Shown here one piece after another: positions 7,497 to 15,556 of a stretch of DNA of 64,000 bases. This stretch comes from an uncultured Eubacteriales bacterium (GTDB lineage Bacteria; Bacillota; Clostridia; Oscillospirales; CAG-272), in NCBI GenBank assembly GCA_900546635.1, contig URDS01000003.1, forward strand, positions 1-64,000, in the 5' to 3' direction. Both the position numbers and the translations under genes were made by a program. Within the stretch, counting starts at the first letter, position 1; each line of letters begins with the position of its first letter. The notes below the pieces were generated by a model. It did no database searches and was not told the DNA's origin. It saw nothing but the letters and a program-made list of their open reading frames with translations.

Positions 7497-8825
7497 ATGA
7501 GCGAAAAAACGGAGCCGCGCGCGCTTCAGGGCGCGATGGAACTGCTGCCGAAAGATCAGATCCTTTTTAACCGTATGTACGATACCATCCGCGGCGTGTA
7601 TGAACAATTCGGGTTTCTGCCGCTGGATACGCCGACAATCGAATATTCCGCCGTTTTGCTGGCCAAGGCGGGCGGCGAGACCGAAAAACAGATTTACCGC
7701 TTCACCAAGGGGGAGACCGACCTCTCTCTGCGCTTTGATCTGACCGTGCCGCTGGCGCGGTATGTCGCGCAGCACAAGGAGGAATTGGCTTTTCCGTTCA
7801 AGCGCTACCAGATGGGCAAGTCCTTTCGGGGCGAGCGTCCGCAGAAAGGGCGCTTCCGCGAATTTTATCAGTGCGACATCGACGTGATAGGGCCGGGCGA
7901 ACTCGATCCGATGTATGAGGCGGAAATGCCCGCCGTGATCTATCAGGTGTTCCGAAAGCTGAAGCTCGGCCGGTTTGTCATTCGGATCAACAACCGCCGG
8001 ATTTTGAACGGCTTTTTTGAAACGCTCGGACTTGAAGGGAAGATCGCGGGCATTCTGCGCGCGGTGGACAAGCTGGAGAAGATCGGCGCGCAGAAGGTGC
8101 GCGAGGAGCTTCTTTCGCTGTCGGTGTCCGAGGACGCGGCTGCCCGGATTTTGGACTTTATCGGCATTCGGGGGCGCAATGCGGAGGTGATCGCCGCGCT
8201 GCGCGCGCTCGGAATCGAAAATGAAACCTTCCGCACGGGTGTGGACGAGCTTGAAACCGTTCTGAACTGCGCCGCCGCATACGGCGTGCCGGAGGAAAAT
8301 TTGTGCGCCGACCTCACGATCGCGCGCGGGCTTGACTATTACACCGGCACGGTATACGAGACGATGCTTGCTGATTATCCGTCGCTCGGCAGCGTCTGTT
8401 CGGGCGGCCGTTATGACGATTTGACCGGGTTCTACACGGACGACAAGCTGCCCGGCGTCGGCGTTTCCATCGGTCTTACCCGCCTGTTCTCGCAGCTAAA
8501 GAGCGAAAATCTGCTCCCAGACGGGCAGTCGGCGCTTGTGGACGTGCTGGTCGTTCCGATGTCCGCGGCGGAGAGAGCCGCGGCGCTTTCGGCGTCCGCC
8601 GTTCTGCGCGGCGCGGGACTGAACGCCGATGTGTACTGGCTGGAGCGCGGCATTAAGCCCAAAATGAAATTTGCCAACCGCAGCGGGATCCCGTATGTTG
8701 CGCTGATCGGCGAGAGCGAGGCGCAGAGCGGACTTGTCGCGCTGAAAAATATGGAGACCGGCGAGCAGACCCTGATGGCCCCCGACGAGGCGGCAAAAGC
8801 CGTTCTGCGCGGGAAAACGGTTTAA
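7497..8825 (+). CDS. hisS: Histidine--tRNA ligase
   Basis: This class II synthetase charges tRNA-His in the cytoplasm. The 442-residue protein shows the expected motifs: SLRFDLTVPLARYV (77-90), the motif 2 loop with YQMGKSFRGERPQKGRFREF (104-123), the histidine-specific ARGLDYYTG (276-284), and motif 3 near SIGLTRL (324-330). An anticodon-binding domain follows at about 345-435. The ATG at 7497 sits after AAGGAG; the frame is open 45 bp further up but overlaps the leader. Unlike many Clostridia, hisS is not next to aspS, which lies 27 kb away on the other strand. Confidence 0.97.
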   Translation: MSEKTEPRALQGAMELLPKDQILFNRMYDTIRGVYEQFGFLPLDTPTIEYSAVLLAKAGGETEKQIYRFTKGETDLSLRFDLTVPLARYVAQHKEELAFPFKRYQMGKSFRGERPQKGRFREFYQCDIDVIGPGELDPMYEAEMPAVIYQVFRKLKLGRFVIRINNRRILNGFFETLGLEGKIAGILRAVDKLEKIGAQKVREELLSLSVSEDAAARILDFIGIRGRNAEVIAALRALGIENETFRTGVDELETVLNCAAAYGVPEENLCADLTIARGLDYYTGTVYETMLADYPSLGSVCSGGRYDDLTGFYTDDKLPGVGVSIGLTRLFSQLKSENLLPDGQSALVDVLVVPMSAAERAAALSASAVLRGAGLNADVYWLERGIKPKMKFANRSGIPYVALIGESEAQSGLVALKNMETGEQTLMAPDEAAKAVLRGKTV

Positions 8826-9127
8826 GCGCGTTTTGCCGCCGACCGCGCGGGACTCTCAAAGTCAGTTTTCTTTTTTCGGCTGCGTTTTGTGCGCTTCGGC
8901 GCGCGCAAAGATAAGCTTTTACAATAGGCTTACAATAGGCTGTAGAGAAATCGCAGGGGCTGTCCTCTGCGTCGATTCGGAACCCGGCGGAGACTGTGGA
9001 TACACGATCTTGAAAAGGGACAATCGTTTCCGGTATGTGACCGTCGTCCGTGCAATCAAAAACAACGGCGCAAAGCAGGAATATAGATAAAAGACAAGAG
9101 AGAGACGACATCAAAAAGGAGAAAAAT
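8826..9127. other. Intergenic gap
   Basis: The 302 bp hold no supported gene. A small direct repeat (TTACAATAGGC twice, about 8919-8940) is the only structure seen. A possible short frame here lacks a ribosome site. Confidence 0.4.
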
Positions 9128-9940
9128 TTGCTTTATTTTGAACCGGTACAACCGGATTTGTATAAACTGCGGGTTCCGTTTGAGAATATTTATACGGGCG
9201 TGTTCTGCATTGTGACCGCCGCGGGCGCGGTGATTATAGACAGCGCCGCCGGCGCTTATGACATCCGGCAATACATTCTTCCGGCGCTTGAAGCGCTGGG
9301 AAAGACCTTGGGAAATCGGACTTTGGCGGTGCGCCGGATCTTATGCACCCATGCGCACGGCGATCATACCGGCGGCCTTTCCGCGCTGCATGCCCGGTTC
9401 CCGGAGGCAAAAATCGGCGCTTTTTCACAGAGCGTTTGCCCCGCGCTGTCTGTTTCGGCGTTTGAAACGCTTTCCGACGGCGACATTCTCATGGACTGCG
9501 TTCAGGTGCTGCACCTGCCCGGTCATGCGGACGATTCGGCCGGATTTTTGGATCTGCGTACCAAAACGCTGATCTGCGGGGATTCTTTGCAGTTCTTTGG
9601 CGTCGGACGGTACGGATGCGGGGTTGCGTCGTGGTCTTCGTATCTGGAGACGCTCAACCGGCTGCTTGAAGCCGATATTGAAAATATCGTCGCCTCGCAC
9701 GACTATGTTCCGATGGGCGGCAATGCGTCCGGCGCCGAAGCGGCGCGCGCCTATATCAAGGGCTGTCTTGCCTGCGCGGAGCAGATTCGGGCGTTTGTGC
9801 GCACCGAATGCCTGCTTCACCGCACGGAGCCCAAAAAGATCGCTTCGACCTTTAACAAAAGGGTCGGCGCTGCGCGGAGACTGCCCCCTCTGCCCGCGGC
9901 TTCGGTGCGGTGCATCATGAAAGAGGAAGATTGGAAGTAG
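9128..9940 (+). CDS. Metallo-beta-lactamase-fold hydrolase
   Basis: The 270-residue protein belongs to the MBL superfamily, usually two-zinc hydrolases of thioesters, phosphodiesters or lactones. It has the metal motif HAHGDH at 75-80, then LPGHADDSAGF with the third histidine, GDSL with the bridging Asp, and SHDY with the last histidine. The C-terminal 60 residues are basic and unassigned. I chose the TTG at 9128 because AAAAAGGAG lies five bases upstream and it gives a normal-length N-terminus; the ATG at 9050 lacks a site. The substrate is unknown. It is 57 bp upstream of the AlkD-like gene. Confidence 0.85.
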   Translation: MLYFEPVQPDLYKLRVPFENIYTGVFCIVTAAGAVIIDSAAGAYDIRQYILPALEALGKTLGNRTLAVRRILCTHAHGDHTGGLSALHARFPEAKIGAFSQSVCPALSVSAFETLSDGDILMDCVQVLHLPGHADDSAGFLDLRTKTLICGDSLQFFGVGRYGCGVASWSSYLETLNRLLEADIENIVASHDYVPMGGNASGAEAARAYIKGCLACAEQIRAFVRTECLLHRTEPKKIASTFNKRVGAARRLPPLPAASVRCIMKEEDWK

Positions 9941-9997
9941 TCCGCCCCTTTTGGGCAGTACATACCGCGTGAGCGCGGAATTTTACGGAGGGATTTT

Positions 9998-10729
9998 ATG
10001 CAGACGGTCGAAGAAACGGTGCAGGCGCGCTTGTTTGAAATGCGGGATCCGGCTTACAAGGCCTTTCACAGCCGGCTGATCCCGACGGTGGATCCCGAAA
10101 CGATCTTAGGCGTCCGCACGCCGGCGCTGCGCCGGTATGCCCGCGCGCTTGCCAAAACGCCCGAAGCGGAGGCGTTTCTGCGCATTCTGCCGCACCGGTA
10201 TTATGAGGAAAACAATCTGCACGGCCTTTTGATCGAGGCGATGTCCGATTACGACCGGGTCATAGAAGCGCTCGATGCGTTTTTGCCGTATGTGGACAAC
10301 TGGGCGACCTGCGATCTGATGCGCCCGCGGGTGTTTGCAAAGCATTTGCCCGCTTTGTCCGGGCAGATCGGTCTTTGGCTGCGCTCGGCGCATCCGTATA
10401 CGGTCCGCTTTGGCTTGGAGATGCGCATGGTCTTCTTTCTGGACGCGCATTTTCGCCCGGAATATCTGGAAGAAGCGGCGGGGGTCCGGTCGGACGAATA
10501 CTATGTGCACATGATGGTCGCGTGGTTTTTTGCGACCGCGCTCGCCAAACAATATGATGCGGCTTTACCTTTTCTGACAGAACGCCGCCTGGATGCGCGG
10601 ACGCAGAACAAGGCGATCCAGAAAGCGCTTGAAAGCTTTCGCGTCCCCGATTCGCAAAAAGCGTATTTGCGGACGCTCAAAGTAAAATCTTCCCCCGATA
10701 ATGCCGCGCTCATTGGTGATTTTAAATAA
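9998..10729 (+). CDS. DNA alkylation repair protein, AlkD-like
   Basis: The 243-residue protein resembles the AlkD/AlkC-type HEAT-like repeat glycosylases that remove alkylated bases without flipping them. Family features are the N-terminal MRDPAYKAFHSRLIPTV, GVRTPALRRYARAL, and the VDNWATCDLM and YTVRFGLEMRM helices. A clear TACGGAGGGA site precedes the ATG. It may be cotranscribed with the MBL gene 57 bp upstream. Many clostridial members are annotated only by fold, so activity on DNA is inferred from the family. Confidence 0.87.
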   Translation: MQTVEETVQARLFEMRDPAYKAFHSRLIPTVDPETILGVRTPALRRYARALAKTPEAEAFLRILPHRYYEENNLHGLLIEAMSDYDRVIEALDAFLPYVDNWATCDLMRPRVFAKHLPALSGQIGLWLRSAHPYTVRFGLEMRMVFFLDAHFRPEYLEEAAGVRSDEYYVHMMVAWFFATALAKQYDAALPFLTERRLDARTQNKAIQKALESFRVPDSQKAYLRTLKVKSSPDNAALIGDFK

Positions 10730-10867
10730 GCGGTGCAAAAAACCGGTAGAAAAAAAGATTTTTTAAACGATACGAGCCGTTCTGTTTTTGGGTTAAATCG
10801 GGAAAAGCTGCAATCCATGCGGTTCAAGATTTTTCGCATGAAAAAGAAAAATTTCAGGATTCTGATT

Positions 10868-10897
10868 TTGACAAATATTACCAGTTGCACATGCTAT
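10868..10897 (+). promoter_or_regulatory. Possible promoter for the 73-residue protein
   Basis: TTGACA (10868-10873) is followed after 18 bp by TGCTAT (10892-10897), with an overlapping TATTCT. The -35 is perfect but the -10 is weak. Confidence 0.4.
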
Positions 10898-10947
10898 TCT
10901 GTATCCAGTTTGTCCGGCGGCAGCCGGTTGTGTATACAGGGGGATTT

Positions 10948-11169
10948 ATGAATTATTGTTGTGTGGAAGAGCAATTGGCAGATGAGGAAACGGGAAGCTA
11001 TACCGCGTACGCGGTGGCGGTCGAACTGGACGGAACGCGGATTCGGTATCTTTCGGATGCGTTTTCCGATCATGAGCAGGCGCTGCGTTTTATTGCTCTT
11101 TGCAACGAGCTTCAGCCGTGTCCGATTCATTTACGGGAAATGATCGAAGATTTTATCGTGAGCGAATAG
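10948..11169 (+). CDS. Small acidic protein, DUF6514-like
   Basis: The 73-residue protein is acidic and cysteine-bearing (MNYCCVEEQLADEETGSYTA at the start). It resembles a short clostridial family of unknown function that I believe is DUF6514, judging from the N-terminal VEEQLADEE and the later FSDHEQALRF pattern; that name needs a profile search. The start follows AGGGGGAT. The gene stands alone, 82 bp before trmO. Confidence 0.65.
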   Translation: MNYCCVEEQLADEETGSYTAYAVAVELDGTRIRYLSDAFSDHEQALRFIALCNELQPCPIHLREMIEDFIVSE

Positions 11170-11251
11170 GCGGCCAACCCGCGGTTTTGCGACCGCGCGA
11201 CGCGGTTTTGGCGGCGTTTCGCCTGTTTTGACCGGTGTTTGGAGGGCGATG

Positions 11252-11968
11252 ATGGCAAAAACGGCGGAAATGAAAATTATCGCGCATATTGATACGGCGT
11301 TCCCCGAAAAGTTCGGGATTCCGCGGCAGAGCGGGCTGGCCGAAACCCGTGCGACCGTGGTGTTTGAGCCGGAATACCGGAATCCGGACGCACTGCGCGG
11401 ACTTGAGGACTATACGCACATTTGGCTGCTCTGGCAGTTTTCGGGCGCGCTGCGCGCGGACTGGTCGCCGACGGTGCGCCCGCCGCGCCTCGGCGGAAAT
11501 GCGCGCATGGGCGTGTTCGCGACCCGCTCGCCCTTTCGGCCAAGTCCCATCGGGCTGTCGTCGGTGCGGCTGTGCGGCGTGCAGCTGCAAAGCGCGCGCG
11601 GGCCGCTTTTGCATGTGGCCGGCGCGGATCTGATGGACAAAACGCCCATCCTCGACATCAAGCCTTATCTTGCGTATACCGATTCGCATCCCGATGCGTC
11701 GGCCGGATTTTCCTGCGCGCCGGGAGAGGGCAGGCTGGCGGTCGTGTTCCCGGAAAAGATGCTGGAGGCGGTTCCGCCTGAGCATCGGGAGGCGCTGTGC
11801 GAGGTGCTGGCGCAGGACCCGCGCCCGGCTTATCAGGACATGCCGCAGCGGGTATACGGGCTTTCTTTTGCGGGGATGGAAATTCGGTTTTCGGTCGCTT
11901 CCGGGCGGCTGACCGTGCTGCGGGTGCGTTTTTCGTCGGAGCGGGACGGGGACGGCGAGCGCATGTGA
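11252..11968 (+). CDS. trmO: tRNA m6t6A37 methyltransferase TrmO
   Basis: TrmO (YaeB/TsaA) uses S-adenosylmethionine to N6-methylate t6A37 of some ANN-decoding tRNAs. The 238-residue product has the beta-barrel domain with TRSPFRPSPIGLSSVRL and the MDKTPILDIKPYLAYTDS segment, both family hallmarks, and a C-terminal extension of normal size. Two adjacent ATGs (11249, 11252) follow GGAGG; the second has better spacing. The stop codon lies within the first copy of a 44-bp tandem repeat (11959-12086), so the last codons come from repeat sequence. Confidence 0.93.
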   Translation: MAKTAEMKIIAHIDTAFPEKFGIPRQSGLAETRATVVFEPEYRNPDALRGLEDYTHIWLLWQFSGALRADWSPTVRPPRLGGNARMGVFATRSPFRPSPIGLSSVRLCGVQLQSARGPLLHVAGADLMDKTPILDIKPYLAYTDSHPDASAGFSCAPGEGRLAVVFPEKMLEAVPPEHREALCEVLAQDPRPAYQDMPQRVYGLSFAGMEIRFSVASGRLTVLRVRFSSERDGDGERM

Positions 11969-12086
11969 GCTTTTGCCGGGCTGTCCGCGCGTCCGCCGCC
12001 GGGCGCATGTGAGCTTTTGCCGGGCCGCCCGCGCGTCCGCCGACGGGCGCATGTGAGCTTTTACCGGGCCGCCCGCGCGCCGCCGG
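11959..12086 (+). repeat. 44-bp tandem repeat, three copies, overlapping the end of trmO
   Basis: Units starting GCGCATGTGAGCTTTT begin at 11959, 12003 and 12047. The TGA of trmO is inside the first copy. Each copy ends in G+C-rich GTCCGCC-type words. Confidence 0.9.
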
Positions 12087-12457
12087 CGGCGAGACGCGGC
12101 AAAGCGCACGGTTTGGGCTTTTTCGATCGTTTTTTAGTTGACCGCCTGTCGGCGCGCGGCCGGACGCAAAAGCCGCGGCGCGGGGATTGTGCGGCAATGT
12201 GCGAAACAGCGGCGCGTGTTTTGCGTGAAACAGCGCGGCACATACCCCGCTTTTCATCTGGCCGTGTATTCGGCTATGCGGGGGCTGCCCGGTTTGCGTG
12301 TGCATTAAGGTCTTCCACGGAACGCGCCTCCGAATGCTTGGCGCGCTTTGCGGAATGTGCCGGGGACGAATGCGAAAAAAGGGAAGCGCGGGTCGCCGGT
12401 TTTGCCGGCGATTTTGATGTTTCGGATGGACAAATTCGAGCATGGAGGTGTCGGACT
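12087..12457. other. Intergenic gap before the Nnr-like gene
   Basis: The frame of the downstream gene stays open across this 370-bp stretch, but the translation is Ala/Arg-rich, contains no domain and overlaps the tandem repeats. I see no ribosome site before 12443. It is treated as non-coding. Confidence 0.5.
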
Positions 12458-13540
12458 TTGGAGACGGTGGTTTCGGTTGAGACAATGCGCCGCTCGGACG
12501 CCGGTACGATTGCGCGCGGCATTGACGGCCGCACGCTGATGTACCGCGCGGGGGAGGGGATTTTTTCCGCGTACCCCTGGCGGGGGCCTGCGGCGGTTGT
12601 GTGCGGCAGCGGGAACAACGCAGGGGACGGCTATGTGCTTGCGCTTTTGCTTGCGCGGGCGGGCGTTCCCTGCCGGATTTTTCTGCCGGAGGAACGCTTT
12701 TCCGAGGACGGACGCTTTTATTTCGAGCAGTGCCGCGCCGCTGGAATCGGCTTTGAAATTTGCGGCGGCACGCCGGATTTTTCGGGCTATGCCGAGATCG
12801 CCGACTGCCTGCTCGGCACCGGTTTTCGCGGCGAGGCGCGCGGAATGGCCGCGTCGGTGATTTCGCGCATCAATCAAAGCGGGGCTGCGGTCGTCAGCGC
12901 GGACATCAACAGCGGACTTTCGGGCGACGGCTTTCCGACCGGACTTTGCGTCGTCTCAGCGCTCACCGTTTCGGTGGGGTATTATAAGATCGGGCATTTT
13001 CTCGGCGCGGCGGATCAAAATATCGGCCGCCTTACGAACTGCAATATCGGCATTGACCTCCTTGGCAAGGGGTATCCGCTGTTTTCTGCGGAGGAAGCGG
13101 CGGATTTTGCCTGCGGCGTCGGCGCGTCCGGCTTTGAGAATGCGAAAAACGCGGCCAAGCCGTTCAAAATGAATGCGTCCGATATGCCGGTGTGTCCCGG
13201 CGCGGCTGAAAGAGCGGCCGGAGCAGATACGGCGAGTACGCTGAATCGGCCGGGCGCGGAGAATGCCGCGTCTGCGGCAAAGCGTTTTTCTTTGGCGGCG
13301 CTGGCCGCGCGCGCGCCCGACGCGGAGCGCGGCGGCTTTGCGAGGGTGTTTGAGCGTGCGGAGGATTTGACGCGCGCCTTGGGCGGGGATGCGGGACTTG
13401 CGCCCATAGAGGCGGCGGAGCGGTACGCGCGCCGCACAGGCGGATGCGTTTTGCTCCGCGGGCGGGTTTCTCTGATAACCGACGGCGCGGATACTTGTTT
13501 TGTATGCCGCGCGCGCGAGGCGGATTTTATCGGATTGTAA
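12458..13540 (+). CDS. NAD(P)H-hydrate epimerase with truncated dehydratase-like tail
   Basis: Residues 1 to about 215 form a YjeF_N domain, which epimerises damaged R-NAD(P)HX. It has SVETMRRSDAGTI, the VVCGSGNNAGDGYVLALLL loop, DCLLGTGFRG and SADINSGLSGDG, and a downstream VSVGYYKIG segment. Bifunctional Nnr proteins are about 500 residues and continue with an ADP-dependent dehydratase. Here the 360-residue protein has a low-complexity linker (about 225-300), then a remnant resembling that domain (GGFARVF, EAAERYARRTGGCVLLRG, SLITDGADTCFVC). It stops just before where the GTGD nucleotide/catalytic motif should be. The TTG start at 12458 has GGAGGTG upstream and gives the standard N-terminus. 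Confidence 0.85.
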   Translation: METVVSVETMRRSDAGTIARGIDGRTLMYRAGEGIFSAYPWRGPAAVVCGSGNNAGDGYVLALLLARAGVPCRIFLPEERFSEDGRFYFEQCRAAGIGFEICGGTPDFSGYAEIADCLLGTGFRGEARGMAASVISRINQSGAAVVSADINSGLSGDGFPTGLCVVSALTVSVGYYKIGHFLGAADQNIGRLTNCNIGIDLLGKGYPLFSAEEAADFACGVGASGFENAKNAAKPFKMNASDMPVCPGAAERAAGADTASTLNRPGAENAASAAKRFSLAALAARAPDAERGGFARVFERAEDLTRALGGDAGLAPIEAAERYARRTGGCVLLRGRVSLITDGADTCFVCRAREADFIGL

Positions 13541-13598
13541 CGCGGCGGCGCAAAGTCTTTTCGCCGCCGTGTTTGGAAAAACGGAAAACAGATCAAAA

Positions 13599-13628
13599 GA
13601 TCCGCGTGAAAATTTTTTCACGCGGATC
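13599..13628. terminator. Hairpin after the Nnr-like gene
   Basis: A 14-bp stem (GATCCGCGTGAAAA and its complement) encloses a TT centre. The core CCGCGTGAAA stem is repeated in the hairpin at 13741-13770, on the other side of repeat copy B. Confidence 0.6.
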
Positions 13629-13648
13629 GCTGTCAAAAGAGTAAAAAT

Positions 13649-13738
13649 CGCAAATAAAATAAATATGTTTCCAAGGCGGACAAGTGCCGCCTTGGAAACA
13701 CCTTACAGGCGCCCTCCTTGTTTTGGTTTTCCGACGGT
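13649..13738 (+). repeat. Dispersed intergenic repeat, copy B (short)
   Basis: It begins with CGCAAATAAAATAAATA, then the inverted repeat GTTTCCAAGGCGG...CCGCCTTGGAAAC, then ACCTTACAGGCGC. Most of the G+C-rich middle is missing before the final TTTTGGTTTTCCGACGG. The same left end occurs in copy F and, inverted, in copy C. Confidence 0.8.
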
Positions 13739-13740
13739 TA

Positions 13741-13770
13741 AAGCCGCGTGAAAGAATTTTCACGCGGCTT
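13741..13770. terminator. Hairpin downstream of the HTH regulator
   Basis: A 13-bp stem (AAGCCGCGTGAAA pairing with its complement) has a short loop and TTTG/TTTA on its flanks. It can end the minus-strand HTH gene (stop at 13801), or, with its partner at 13599, the Nnr-like transcript. Confidence 0.55.
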
Positions 13771-13800
13771 TGTCTGTCAAAATATAGATTTCAGCGCATT

Positions 13801-14061
13801 TCAAAACCCATCGTCCGGAAACTTCAGCAATTTCCACGGTTCAATGCCGAGCGCGTCCGCAATGCAGAACAAAAGTTCAAGCGAAATCGGTTTCACCACG
13901 TTCGGCGCTTCCGCCATGCTGATGGTCGTGCGGCTGGTCTGCGCCTTTTCCGCCAGCCCCTCTTGCGTCATTCCGACAAGTTTGCGATAATACGCGATAT
14001 TCAGTCCGAGCCGGATGTAGTTGTCTCGATGCAAAAAATCGACAGGTTTCGCTTTTGACAT
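13801..14061 (-). CDS. XRE-family helix-turn-helix regulator
   Basis: The 86-residue protein is essentially one Cro/C1-type DNA-binding domain. It has RLGLNIAYYRKLVGMTQEGL and AEKAQTSRTTISMAE for the helix-turn-helix, then LLFCIADALGIEPWKLL. The AGAGGTGAA site precedes the ATG. It is divergent from the 108-residue gene at 14220 across 158 bp containing that gene's promoter, so it plausibly regulates that promoter. It lies 1.1 kb from the phage block but on the opposite strand, and need not be phage-derived. Confidence 0.85.
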   Translation of the reverse strand: MSKAKPVDFLHRDNYIRLGLNIAYYRKLVGMTQEGLAEKAQTSRTTISMAEAPNVVKPISLELLFCIADALGIEPWKLLKFPDDGF

Positions 14062-14146
14062 GGGTTCACCTCTTTCTCGCTCTCATAGATATACGTATAA
14101 TTGTACCGGTAAAATGTGGAAATTCATACATTCTATTGTTTTGCTA

Positions 14147-14175
14147 TTGACAAATAGAAGTTTGCAAGTCATAAT
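14147..14175 (+). promoter_or_regulatory. Promoter for the 108-residue protein
   Basis: TTGACA (14147-14152) and CATAAT (14170-14175) have a 17-bp spacer, in an A+T-rich 158-bp divergent intergenic region. Confidence 0.75.
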
Positions 14176-14219
14176 TATAAGTAGGTAAAATCAAGCGTTG
14201 AAATCAAAGGAGTAACAAG

Positions 14220-14546
14220 ATGGGAACAATCAACAAAAAAATGTTTTACACACCGGATATGGAACCGAGTTCAAGCCTGCGCGCGGAACTCGATATGATT
14301 GATACGCTGGCGGCGATGGACCTTGGCCGGCATCTTCTGGATTATATGGACACTTTGGCGCAAGAGGTTCGCGCGTCGGTAAAACGGGAACTGATGATTA
14401 TCATTCGCGAGGTCATTGATATTCTGTCCGATAGTACGACGGATGATTTTACGAAAGTGGATCAAATTGTAGATGTGTTCAACGAACGGGGAATCCACTG
14501 CGGCGGCTGCCACGATTTTGTGATTCCGCCTGAGGGAAGAGAGTGA
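14220..14546 (+). CDS. Hypothetical protein, 108 residues
   Basis: I do not recognise this protein. It is acidic and probably helical in the middle (residues 20-85), ending in HCGGCHDFVIPPEGRE with two cysteines and two histidines close together, which could bind a metal. AAAGGAGTAACAAG before the ATG is a good ribosome site, and a clear promoter precedes it. It is divergent from the XRE regulator. Confidence 0.65.
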   Translation: MGTINKKMFYTPDMEPSSSLRAELDMIDTLAAMDLGRHLLDYMDTLAQEVRASVKRELMIIIREVIDILSDSTTDDFTKVDQIVDVFNERGIHCGGCHDFVIPPEGRE

Positions 14547-14749
14547 AACGCTCTGCTTTTGCCGCGCTGTGAAAGCATCCGGTCTTTTGGTGCAAAGGGA
14601 CCGGCCGGCTAAGCGGATTCGGGGATTGTTTTTTCTATCTTCGTATAGATCGCTCTGTCTTGCAAACGGATTTTGAATCTATAGTATGCCCCGTTCTATT
14701 TATATTATCAACCGTTTGCGCCAAAAAGGGGCGTTTCGGTCTTTATCCG

Positions 14750-14986
14750 TTAAAAAATCAAAGTTTTTTGGCGATGAGGCGTACATTGGCGCCCCCCGCG
14801 GGGGCGTATTTTTGCCGCGCGCCGTTCTCGGCGGCGCTCGCGCGCCTGTAAGGTGTTTCCAAGGCGGCGCATGTCCGCCTTTTTCCGCCGCAAAACTAAG
14901 GTTTTGCGACGATAGGGCGCGTTCGCTCGCGCCGTCGCGCCGCCAATGGCGGCGCTGGCCGCCTTGTAAACGTATTTGATTTGCGA
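14750..14986 (-). repeat. Dispersed intergenic repeat, copy C (double, inverted)
   Basis: Two partial elements lie back to back in inverted orientation. The first (about 14750-14880) is degenerate and ends in GTAAGGTGTTTCCAAGGCGG. The second (about 14880-14986) runs from CCGCAAAACTAAGG to CTTGTAAACGTATTTGATTTGCGA, the mirror of the left end of copies B and F. They fill most of the 600 bp between the 108-residue gene and the terminase genes. The bases 14547-14749 show nothing else. Confidence 0.8.
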
Positions 14987-15148
14987 TTTTCACTTTTTTG
15001 ACAGACTGCGGAGACGTTTCGTCTCCGTTTTTTTTATTTCATCGAAATACAGAAATTTCTGAACTTGCCGAAAAATCCCGGATCGCGCATGGATAATAAA
15101 AAGTGCGGCGGGGGACCGCCGAAATGCTTTGAAAAGGAGGAAGCCGAT

Positions 15149-15556
15149 ATGGAGAAAGCCAAACGGACAAACAAAGAGACGGCGTGTGGGGAAAGCCGCG
15201 AACACGGCGAAGCGTACAGCCCCGAAGAATCCGCCGCCCGCTCTGTTCTGTCCGAAAACGACCCTGAGATCGCCGATGTGCATGAAGTGCTCGCGGCGCT
15301 CAGCCGGATCGTGCGGCGCGAGGAGACCGAGGACGTACCGGTGAAGCTGCGCACCGAGACGCGCTCGGTGGACGCGGACGGGGAACCGGTCGTTGAGCGA
15401 AGCGAGCGCGTGGAGATGCAGGCGGCAAGGCCGCGTCTTTCGGATGTCAACCGCAGCGCCGAACTGCTCGGCAAGTATTACGGCGTGTTCCGCGACCGCG
15501 TTGAGGGGAGCATCGCGCTGCCGGTCATGATCTGCGGCGAGGAAGACTTGCAGTGA
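15149..15556 (+). CDS. Phage terminase small subunit
   Basis: The 135-residue protein is charged and precedes the large terminase with a GTGA stop/start overlap, the normal place of TerS, which recognises phage DNA for packaging. The segment ESAARSVLSENDPEIADVHE and the C-terminal DVNRSAELLGKYYGVF are typical of small subunits paired with PBSX-type large subunits. The expected N-terminal helix-turn-helix is short or absent; the first 30 residues are very polar. AAAAGGAGGAAGCC precedes the ATG at 15149. Confidence 0.8.
   Translation: MEKAKRTNKETACGESREHGEAYSPEESAARSVLSENDPEIADVHEVLAALSRIVRREETEDVPVKLRTETRSVDADGEPVVERSERVEMQAARPRLSDVNRSAELLGKYYGVFRDRVEGSIALPVMICGEEDLQ

Noticed and set aside
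12017..12457. N-terminal extension of the Nnr-like gene
   Set aside because: The extra residues are low-complexity Arg/Ala sequence over tandem repeats, without a ribosome site; the TTG at 12458 has GGAGGTG and the normal family start.
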